The position numbers were made by a program, and so were the translations under genes. A stretch of DNA of 64,000 nucleotides from Marinifilum sp. D737 (GTDB lineage Bacteria; Bacteroidota; Bacteroidia; Bacteroidales; Marinifilaceae), in NCBI RefSeq assembly GCF_026672275.1, contig NZ_JANQCD010000024.1, positions 1 to 64,000 of the forward strand, given 5' to 3'. Of this stretch, positions 20,198-27,891 are shown one piece after another. Numbering within the stretch: the stretch's first letter is position 1; each line of letters begins with the position of its first letter. The notes below the pieces were generated by a model. It worked only from the letters and a program-made list of their open reading frames with translations, made no database searches and had not been told where the DNA came from.

Positions 20198-23100
20198 AAA
20201 CAAAAAATCATATTCACCTGTTTGCCACATCGAATTGATGAACAAGAAAAATTGCGATTTTCGGTGCAGGTAAGTTTGCGCCTCGAAAATGCAAGTTCAA
20301 GCACATTAGCTAGTTTTCCTGATATGGAGAATTGGCCTGCAAAGTTGAAGAACTCCAGCTTTAAGCTAAGGTTGAAGAATGGCAATGAATATGATATAGA
20401 TTTGAATTCTGGTATTCTGGATGAAGACTTGTGGGACAAGCTGATGCACAAGGATATTCGTGTAGATGGTTTTCAGCAAGAAGATTTAACGTCCAGTAGA
20501 ATTCATTCCTATCCAATCAAACATGTGCAGAGTTTTGTATTGGATACCTACAAAAGGCTTGGTGTTCAAAATCCGGATCGATTACTTGAACCTAAAGACT
20601 TGAGCGACCCGAAAAGTTTGGGACAGATTTCGAAATTTAAAAAGCGAGATACACCAAAACCACCGGAAAGCAATGCGACAACTGCTGCAGGAAGAAGGGT
20701 GTTTAAGGAATCCGATTTTTTGGATGTGGATGAATCTACTTCCAGACGATTGGATGAACTCAGAAGAAAGAATGGATTCGTTCCTTTCCAGCAACAGGCC
20801 AATCCTAAAATGGATTTTGCACAGTTTAGAGATTTTCATAAGACGGATCGCCCAACAAGATATGAGCCTTTGGCTAAGATCAAGAAACCTGAATTCGAGT
20901 TTCATGATATTCTGGCGGTGGTCAGTACTTATCCGCAAATTCAAAGAAAATTGGGGGTTGTGCTCGATTTTAGTATGGATATTCCCAATGGATTTCCTGC
21001 AAATCATTCCATGCGATTGATCGTTCAGGATATTGATTTTACAACGAATACTGAAGTCTCAGTTCCTTTGACGGCTTACCGCTATACCGAAAAAGGATTC
21101 TATGCAAAATCAAAGGAAGGTTCTGATATCAATTTGGGGTTTGTGAAAATCAATACCGATAAGTTTACCGCATTTCAGATTGATACCGATGGACTTGCCT
21201 TGAAGGTAAACCAGATGGTGGACAATAAGATTCAGGAAGAGGTGAAGTTGAAAATTGTGGAGTTGGATTTGGGTAAAAGTAAACGATTCAAAAATGGAGT
21301 AATCCCTGCTGATAAGCCTGAAAAGGAAGGCCTGCCAAGCTTACGATCGGCAGGTATTGGAATCGCACGAAATGGAATGGGACAGCATTTAAATGCCCGA
21401 TTTATTAAAGCAAAACAACTGCAAGCCAAAATCATCGATCCATCGAAAATGGATAATAGTTTAAAGCTCATTCTTTCGGATGAAAAACTACATGCCGAAG
21501 ATTTGGTACAAGGATATAGAATGGATGTTGCTTATTCGACAGAACCTGAGAATTGGCATTCTTTGCACATGAGGAAAGAATCCTATTCCTACTTCGATTC
21601 CAGTAATGTGGAAGAGTTTATTGATGATATAAATGCTGATGAAGGATTCATACAAACCGCCGCAGCCGAAGATACAGAGAATGCCAATGAGTTGTTTGTG
21701 GGAGAAAACATGATTCGCTGGGAAGGATGGAGTTTATCGGTTCCCAAACCTGGTTTTGCCATTAATGAAGCTGAGGATGAAAATGTAGATCCATCAAAAC
21801 GCGTGGACTATGTGAATACATCAAAGAATGTGGAGGCAAAGAAATATGAGTTTGATTCCACCAGGGAGTTTCGACTACATACCAAAACAGAAACGCTTAA
21901 GGGAACATTACCAAGATTGCGTTTTGGAAAGGATTATATGCTACGTGTGAGAACTGTGGATTTGGCAGGCAATAGTGTGCTGCTCGATTCTCAACCTGAA
22001 AAAGTAAGTGAGGCTGTTATCCGTGGTTTTAGATATTATAGGTATGATGCTTTGATGAATCCGGTATTGCTTTTGGGATCGGAATTGAAAGATGGAGAGG
22101 CTTTGGAAGAATTGGTAGTTCGAAGCAATTACAATATGAGCACCGAGGAGTTCCAGGGGCGTTATGGAAATGTGGATTCAATTGAAAACACAAAGGCAAC
22201 AAGACATTTCTTGCCACCAAGAAATTCACAATTGATTGCAGAACAGCATGCCAGGTTCGATAAGGCTTTCGGGAACAATCCTGAACTTGCCAAGGCGCTG
22301 TATGAACTGATCAGTTCGAAAGAAGTGCAGTTGGAAAAGGGTGAAAACGGAAAGGAAAAAGTGTACAAGGGAGATCAGGTGGATTTGATTTATTTGCCTG
22401 ATCCTGCAGCAGCAGGTATAGCTCTATTTCTAGCTGATGGATATGATGAATCGCATTCACAAACTTTTGAGCCAAGATTGTTTAGTTTCTTTGGGAATGA
22501 GGAATTGAGTCCGAATGATACGGATATCAATCTTTCTGATGAGGAGTGGTACAAAGCCAAATCCTTACGAATTCAGTTGGTGGAAGGAAATACAGCATTT
22601 CATTGGAATGCAGCAGCACGTGTGTTAATGGTATCCTTACCAAAGGGAGAAAGAATTAAACTGAGGTTTTCTACTTTTTGGAAAGAGAAGGATCTGGAGG
22701 AGTTTTCCGGGATGTGGCAGTTGCTGCAGGAGGACAATCCGGGGAATATTACAAAACTTAAAGAACTGGCAAAAACAGGAAGGCATTGGATGATTAGTCC
22801 GGCGCGGGAAATTGAGTTGACTCACGCAGTTCAACAGCCTGTGGATGCTCCTAAAATCGAAATCATTAATCCGGATAAGAATTACGACGATACGCATGCA
22901 TGGCTGCATACAAGGTTTTCAGTTCATGGATTTTCAACTCATAAGGTAGAATACAAAGCACGCTGGAAGGACAGAAGAGATGATCCAAGAACGGTTGAGC
23001 CCGATTGGGTAGACCATTCGGATAATGTTGAAGAAATGGATATTCAATATCACGATAAAACTGTGGATAAAGGAAATCTTCCAGAGAAGAAAGATCCTTC

Positions 23101-24352
23101 CAAACAAATTGCCATTCAGGGACAAGGCAATCAGCTTAAGCCACAATTAAAAGTGGGTCTGGCAAGCGAATTCAGTGGTGCATTACAGCACAAGTTTGGA
23201 GATACCAAGCACCGATATGTAGATTATCATCCTGAAGCCACAACACGATATGCTGAGCATTTCGACAAGCTGATCAAATCGGAAGGTTTGGAGATCACAA
23301 GGGATGGAGAATGGTTCGAAAAGGTAAACATCTTAAGTTCCGATAGACCGAAAATACCATTTGTTGATTATGTGATCCCAACATTCGAGTGGAGAAAGAC
23401 AAAAACAGCCATGGTAATGCGTCAGCATCGTTTGGGTGGAGGCTTGCGCGTGTACCTAAAGCGCCCTTGGTTTTCAACTGGTGAAGATGAAATGTTGGCT
23501 GTAGTTTTGCCGGGATCGGATCCATCGAAGATATCGCAGACCATTGCTGCATTGGGAACACCAGGATTTAATACCATGTTTACCCATTGGGCACAGGATC
23601 CCATTCGCCCATCGAAACTTGGAAGCATGAACTATCCGGGCATCAATGATTTTAGACACAATCCAAGTGTTGACAAGGGATTGGTATATCCCGGCAAGGA
23701 GAATGTAAAAGTAAATGCAATTTGTTATCCTGTAGCGTTTGACAAGGAAAGGAAGTTGTGGTATGCTGATTTTGCCATTAACCATGGCAAGATGTATTTC
23801 CCATTCGTAAAATTGGCTCTGGCCAGATATCAAGAACACTCGGTTCGTAAGGCGGGGCGTGATGTGTGCTTGTCGTCCATTGTGATGGCCGATTACATTC
23901 AATTGGTACCAGAGCGAATTGCAACGCTTACCTTTAAAAAGGACAATATGAATTCTCGATTTACCCTTCAGATTGAAGGAGTAATATCCAATGCATTGTA
24001 TCGAAATGGGAATACAGGAAACTATTTAGACATTAGCTTCCTCGATCCAGAATTGGTTCAGCCAGTATACGGAAGTGTAAACGATGGTAGGAATGAGGAG
24101 AGTTTGGAGGATGAGGGAGTGAGAATTGCAATATCAGGCAGCGTGGTGAAAAACAATTACTACACGATTGTTCGTGAATTTAAGTTGAGCAGAAAGTATA
24201 AAGACCAGCCTTTGCAGGTAATTGTACAAGAATTTGAGGGAGCACCTCCAGTCAGTAGAAATATAAGAAGTATTGCAAGTGGAGCAAATGAAGAAAATCA
24301 AGCACGATTGGTTTATGCTGATGTGTTTAAAATAAACGCAAAAGACAATTAG
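20195..24352 (+). CDS. Giant protein of unknown function, partner of the preceding gene (1385 aa)
   Basis: No signal peptide or membrane segment is visible. The start MKQKIIFTCLPHR leads into a beta-rich N-terminal region with the segment LASFPDMENWP (about 43-53). Around residues 580-595 the pattern YMLRVRTVDLAGNS resembles an FnIII/Ig-like strand. A Gly-rich conserved-looking block, RLGGGLRVYLKRPWFS, lies near 1078-1093, preceded by FGDTKHRYVDYHPEATTRY near 1008-1026. I recall similar uncharacterised large proteins in other bacteria but cannot verify it. Both start and stop codons lie inside copies of a 14-bp repeat. Same strand and 58-bp spacing suggest an operon with the 1553-residue gene. 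Confidence 0.85.
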   Translation: MKQKIIFTCLPHRIDEQEKLRFSVQVSLRLENASSSTLASFPDMENWPAKLKNSSFKLRLKNGNEYDIDLNSGILDEDLWDKLMHKDIRVDGFQQEDLTSSRIHSYPIKHVQSFVLDTYKRLGVQNPDRLLEPKDLSDPKSLGQISKFKKRDTPKPPESNATTAAGRRVFKESDFLDVDESTSRRLDELRRKNGFVPFQQQANPKMDFAQFRDFHKTDRPTRYEPLAKIKKPEFEFHDILAVVSTYPQIQRKLGVVLDFSMDIPNGFPANHSMRLIVQDIDFTTNTEVSVPLTAYRYTEKGFYAKSKEGSDINLGFVKINTDKFTAFQIDTDGLALKVNQMVDNKIQEEVKLKIVELDLGKSKRFKNGVIPADKPEKEGLPSLRSAGIGIARNGMGQHLNARFIKAKQLQAKIIDPSKMDNSLKLILSDEKLHAEDLVQGYRMDVAYSTEPENWHSLHMRKESYSYFDSSNVEEFIDDINADEGFIQTAAAEDTENANELFVGENMIRWEGWSLSVPKPGFAINEAEDENVDPSKRVDYVNTSKNVEAKKYEFDSTREFRLHTKTETLKGTLPRLRFGKDYMLRVRTVDLAGNSVLLDSQPEKVSEAVIRGFRYYRYDALMNPVLLLGSELKDGEALEELVVRSNYNMSTEEFQGRYGNVDSIENTKATRHFLPPRNSQLIAEQHARFDKAFGNNPELAKALYELISSKEVQLEKGENGKEKVYKGDQVDLIYLPDPAAAGIALFLADGYDESHSQTFEPRLFSFFGNEELSPNDTDINLSDEEWYKAKSLRIQLVEGNTAFHWNAAARVLMVSLPKGERIKLRFSTFWKEKDLEEFSGMWQLLQEDNPGNITKLKELAKTGRHWMISPAREIELTHAVQQPVDAPKIEIINPDKNYDDTHAWLHTRFSVHGFSTHKVEYKARWKDRRDDPRTVEPDWVDHSDNVEEMDIQYHDKTVDKGNLPEKKDPSKQIAIQGQGNQLKPQLKVGLASEFSGALQHKFGDTKHRYVDYHPEATTRYAEHFDKLIKSEGLEITRDGEWFEKVNILSSDRPKIPFVDYVIPTFEWRKTKTAMVMRQHRLGGGLRVYLKRPWFSTGEDEMLAVVLPGSDPSKISQTIAALGTPGFNTMFTHWAQDPIRPSKLGSMNYPGINDFRHNPSVDKGLVYPGKENVKVNAICYPVAFDKERKLWYADFAINHGKMYFPFVKLALARYQEHSVRKAGRDVCLSSIVMADYIQLVPERIATLTFKKDNMNSRFTLQIEGVISNALYRNGNTGNYLDISFLDPELVQPVYGSVNDGRNEESLEDEGVRIAISGSVVKNNYYTIVREFKLSRKYKDQPLQVIVQEFEGAPPVSRNIRSIASGANEENQARLVYADVFKINAKDN

Positions 24353-24383
24353 CAATGATCAATTATCAATGAACAATTGTAAG
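24345..24383 (+). repeat. 14-bp repeat copies at the end of the 1385-aa gene
   Basis: ACAATTAGCAATG (24345-24357), ATCAATTATCAATG (24358-24371) and a decayed third copy AACAATTGTAAG follow in 14-base register. The TAG stop codon (24350-24352) is part of the first copy. Confidence 0.8.
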
Positions 24384-24478
24384 GGCAAGGCTTGATGTTG
24401 TTAGCTTATTAAGTTTAGTATATGTTACTAATTAAACCAGATTAAACGTAAATCTCAAGAAATAAAATTAACAGTACA

Positions 24479-25186
24479 ATGACCAAAGATGAAGTTTTCA
24501 AAGAGTTGGAATCTTACGGAAACGAAGGAACCAAAAATGTTCTCATAAAACATGGAGCTCGTGAACCATTTTATGGTGTAAAAGTTCAGGATTTGAAGAA
24601 AATTGTAAAGAAGATTAAAAAAGATTATCAGCTCTCATTGGAATTGTATGATTCAGGAAATTCCGATGCCATGTATTTGGCAGGACTAATTGCGGATGAG
24701 AAAATGATGAGCAAAGAGGATCTTCAAAAGTGGGTAAAAGGAGCTTATTGGTACATGATTAGTGAATACACTGTGCCTTGGGTTGCGGCAGAGTCTCAAT
24801 TTGGTTTTGAGTTGGCTTTGGAGTGGATTGAATCCAAGGAAGAAAATACTGCAGCTGCAGGTTGGGCTACATTATCGAGTTTAGTGGCTGTAAAAAACGA
24901 TGAAGAATTAGATGTGGGTCTGCTTAAAAGTTTGATGACGAGAGTTGAAAAGGAGATTCATACTTCATCGAATCGGGTAAAATATACAATGAATGGTTTT
25001 GTAATCTCAGTGGGTGCTTATGTTTCTGCGTTAACGAATTTGGCTATGAAGCATGCAGAGAAGATTGGTAAAGTAGATGTTTACATGGGAAAAACATCAT
25101 GCAAAGTGCCATTTGCTCCGGAATACCTGCAGAAAATAATTGATAAAGGAAGGGTAGGAAAGAAGAAAAAAACAGCTAGATGCTAA
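24479..25186 (+). CDS. DNA alkylation repair protein, AlkD-like HEAT-repeat family
   Basis: A 235-residue all-helical protein built of HEAT-like repeats. The segment HGAREPFYGVKVQDLKKIVKKI and later AYWYMISEYTVPWVAAES match the alkylation-repair family that excises or binds alkylated purines. The C-terminus (VPFAPEYLQKIIDKGRVGKKKKTARC) is typical of a subfamily with a basic tail. It is followed 36 bp later by a second, divergent AlkD-like gene on the same strand. Confidence 0.85.
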   Translation: MTKDEVFKELESYGNEGTKNVLIKHGAREPFYGVKVQDLKKIVKKIKKDYQLSLELYDSGNSDAMYLAGLIADEKMMSKEDLQKWVKGAYWYMISEYTVPWVAAESQFGFELALEWIESKEENTAAAGWATLSSLVAVKNDEELDVGLLKSLMTRVEKEIHTSSNRVKYTMNGFVISVGAYVSALTNLAMKHAEKIGKVDVYMGKTSCKVPFAPEYLQKIIDKGRVGKKKKTARC

Positions 25187-25222
25187 TAGAATAATTTAAA
25201 CTTTAGTAAAAACAATGTTATC

Positions 25223-25882
25223 ATGCAAACAAAAACCATCCTAATAGTAGAACAGTTTAGAAAGAATTCTAATGAGGCCAATGCCAGAAAAATGTCGGCA
25301 TATATGAAAAATCATTTCCCTTTTCTGGGTTTGCCAAAACCACAAAGAGTTGAATTGAGTAAGGATTTTTTAAGGAAAATTACCAAAGAGAAAATGATTG
25401 ATTGGAATTTGGTCAATTATCTGTGGGAACTTTCTGAACGAGAATTTCAATACCTGGCTCTGGAATATCTTGCGAAATTAAAGAAGCAGCTTGAAAAACC
25501 AGATATTTCGAACATAGAGCAATTGATCGTTACAAAATCGTGGTGGGACTCGGTTGATGTCTTGGCTCCGCTGGTAGGTGTATTGTGTAAAAAATATCCT
25601 GAATTAAAGACTGAGGTTCTGGATGATTGGATCATTAGTTCGAATATTTGGTTGAAACGTGTATCCATTCTATTTCAATTAAAATACAAGAATGATGTAG
25701 ATACAGAATTTCTTTCAAAGACAATTATTGCAAATAACCTGAGTAATGAGTTCTTCGTGAACAAAGCCATAGGTTGGGCATTGCGACAGTATTCAAAATT
25801 TAATCCCGATTGGGTCAAAGAATTTATCTCCAAGTATCCTTTATCGCCGCTAAGTATACGCGAGGGCAGTAAATATTTGTAA
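25223..25882 (+). CDS. DNA alkylation repair protein, AlkD family (second paralogue)
   Basis: 219 residues of HEAT-type helices. The blocks YMKNHFPFLGLPKPQR, ELSEREFQYLALEYL, TKSWWDSVDVLA and NEFFVNKAIGWALRQYSK are characteristic of AlkD DNA glycosylases; the WWDSVD segment carries Trp and Asp residues used in DNA and lesion contact in the family. Being a different subfamily from its neighbour, it is unlikely to be a recent tandem duplicate. Confidence 0.9.
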   Translation: MQTKTILIVEQFRKNSNEANARKMSAYMKNHFPFLGLPKPQRVELSKDFLRKITKEKMIDWNLVNYLWELSEREFQYLALEYLAKLKKQLEKPDISNIEQLIVTKSWWDSVDVLAPLVGVLCKKYPELKTEVLDDWIISSNIWLKRVSILFQLKYKNDVDTEFLSKTIIANNLSNEFFVNKAIGWALRQYSKFNPDWVKEFISKYPLSPLSIREGSKYL

Positions 25883-25911
25883 ATTTCCGGCAAATTTAAA
25901 ACTTATTTCAA

Positions 25912-26244
25912 ATGCAAGACATCTATCCGGAAATGATTAAAAATTTGCCTGAAGCTGATATTCCTTTTAATGGAGTTCGCGGTTGGGTAGCGCAAGGAGA
26001 AAACCATCAGATTGTATTTTTTGATATTGAACCAATTGGTGAAGTGCCTCGCCACTCGCATGGAGCACAGTGGGGAATGATGATCGATGGAGATATGGAT
26101 CTAACAATTGATGGTGAAACCAAAAAATATAGAAAAGGCGATCATTATTTTATACCAGATGGGGTATTACATTCGGCTAAATTTAATCGAAGAACCATTG
26201 TAATGGACTATTTTGCGGAAAGTGATCGATATAAACTGAAATAA
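25912..26244 (+). CDS. Cupin-domain protein
   Basis: A 110-residue single-domain cupin. Metal-binding motif 1 is HSHGAQWGMMIDGDMDLTI (His-x-His then a Gly-rich strand) and motif 2 is PDGVLHSAKF. It has no signal peptide. It lies 29 bp after the second alkylation-repair gene and could be co-transcribed. Substrate or regulatory role unknown. Confidence 0.88.
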   Translation: MQDIYPEMIKNLPEADIPFNGVRGWVAQGENHQIVFFDIEPIGEVPRHSHGAQWGMMIDGDMDLTIDGETKKYRKGDHYFIPDGVLHSAKFNRRTIVMDYFAESDRYKLK

Positions 26245-26290
26245 TTCTTTAAAGCTTGACGTCTTTTTTTATTTAACTTTTTTCGCATAA

Positions 26291-26325
26291 GTTTACAGGC
26301 AATCAGGGACTTTTTGCCTGTAAAC
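26291..26325 (+). promoter_or_regulatory. 12-bp hairpin in the leader of the MATE transporter gene
   Basis: Perfect arms GTTTACAGGCAA/TTGCCTGTAAAC around an 11-base loop (TCAGGGACTTT), 86 bases before the ATG. There is no T run on either side, so it is not a simple terminator. An operator dyad or structured RNA leader are both possible. Confidence 0.5.
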
Positions 26326-26410
26326 AAATACCACTTACCGACTTTTAACAAAATTTATTTGGGATTAGTCTGTGTTAACAGGCATTCTTGGTACATTTGT
26401 CGCACTTTCT

Positions 26411-27769
26411 ATGGATAAAAACAGCCAAAACGTATACGAATTAGAGAATGTCAAAATAAGCAGCTTGCTGTGGAAATATTTTTGGCCTGCATTTACAGGA
26501 GTTGTAATTAACTCGCTGTATAATGTGGTTGATCGTATATTTATAGGCCAAGGTGTTGGATCAATAGCACTTTCGGGATTAAGTGCGGTGTATCCTATTA
26601 TGCTTATTCTTATGGCATTTGGGATGTTAATAGGATTGGGGGCAGGTGTTAGAATATCAATAAATCTTGGTAAGAAAGACTTTAAAAGAGCAGAATGGGT
26701 TTTGGGAAATTCTTTTATCTTAATGCTTATTGTATCTGCATTAATTACCATTTTAGGTTTTGCCATTAAAGATCCGCTTTTGCAATTGTTTGGAGTTTCG
26801 GTAGATACCAAGGATATTGCAAATGAATACTTAAATATCATTTTATATGGTGCTGTTTTTAATGTGGTTGGTTTTTCTTTGAACAATTTGATTCGTTCTG
26901 AGGGAAATGCAAAAATTGCCATGTACTCCATGTTAATTAGTGCAGGTACCAACATTGTTCTCGATCCAATATTTATCTTTCTTTTGGATATGGGAGTAGC
27001 TGGAGCAGCTTATGCTACCATTATATCTCAGCTTATATTGTGCATTTGGGTGATCAAACACTTTAGAAGTGATCGATCGGTAATTAGGTTGAGTGCCACT
27101 AATTTTAAATTGAATCCACAAATCATTTGGTATATTATTTCCATTGGATTTGCACCATTCTCTATGCAAATTGCAGGTAGCTTTGTGCAAGGATTGTATA
27201 ATGTGCAGTTGATTAAATTTAGCACTGATGTAGCCATAGCAGCCATGGGGGTAATCAATTCGGTTGCCATGCTAATTGTTATGACCATTGTTGCTATTAA
27301 TATGGCAGCACAACCAATTTTTGGTTTTAGTCATGGAGCCAAACATTTCGATAGAGTTAAAGAGACTTTAAAAATTTGTATGATTGCTGCAACAGGTATT
27401 GCTGTTTTTGGATGGATAATGGTTCAAATGTTTCCTGAAACCATGGTGTTGGCTTTTAATAGCACCGACAAGGAATTATTGGAGGTGGGTGCCAAAGGAC
27501 TTCAAACCTTTCTAATCGCTCTTCCGGTGGTTGGATTTCAGATTATTGTAGGAAATTACTTTCAATCCATAGGAAAAGCAGGAGTTTCAGCATTGCTTAC
27601 CTTAATGCGACAAGTAATTCTTTTGATTCCTATTCTTTTTATACTACCCAATTATTTAGGACTTGATGGAGTTTGGTTTGCAGGACCAATTTCAGATGTT
27701 GGTTCAGCTATGGTGGCTGGAATCTTTATCATCAGAGAGTTCAGAAAGCTGAATAATCAAATTGCTTAG
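26411..27769 (+). CDS. MATE-family efflux transporter
   Basis: About 452 residues from the ATG at 26411; a GTG 39 bp upstream would extend it but adds a hydrophobic stretch unlike the family. Twelve membrane helices are apparent. Family features include KYFWPAFTGVVINSLYNVVDRIF in the first helix and a matching second half (YIISIGFAPFSMQIAGSFVQGLYN), giving the two-fold MATE repeat. It exports organic cations or drugs using Na+ or H+; the substrate cannot be told. It is a single gene with a long leader holding a hairpin. Confidence 0.93.
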   Translation: MDKNSQNVYELENVKISSLLWKYFWPAFTGVVINSLYNVVDRIFIGQGVGSIALSGLSAVYPIMLILMAFGMLIGLGAGVRISINLGKKDFKRAEWVLGNSFILMLIVSALITILGFAIKDPLLQLFGVSVDTKDIANEYLNIILYGAVFNVVGFSLNNLIRSEGNAKIAMYSMLISAGTNIVLDPIFIFLLDMGVAGAAYATIISQLILCIWVIKHFRSDRSVIRLSATNFKLNPQIIWYIISIGFAPFSMQIAGSFVQGLYNVQLIKFSTDVAIAAMGVINSVAMLIVMTIVAINMAAQPIFGFSHGAKHFDRVKETLKICMIAATGIAVFGWIMVQMFPETMVLAFNSTDKELLEVGAKGLQTFLIALPVVGFQIIVGNYFQSIGKAGVSALLTLMRQVILLIPILFILPNYLGLDGVWFAGPISDVGSAMVAGIFIIREFRKLNNQIA

Positions 27770-27891
27770 TTCCCATATTTTCCGATAGAACAGATTCATC
27801 ATTCTAAATAAGCAGGCTTATGAAATATTAATCTGCTCAATCCCTTGAATTTTTGTATTTTATACTTCGATATGTCAAATGAAGGGACAAG

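Noticed and set aside
23474-23902. 142-codon leftward frame inside the 1385-aa gene
   Set aside because: It is antisense within a long open frame; no independent start or family signal.
26365-26955. 196-codon leftward frame opposite the MATE gene
   Set aside because: It is antisense to a confident membrane transporter and has no domain of its own.
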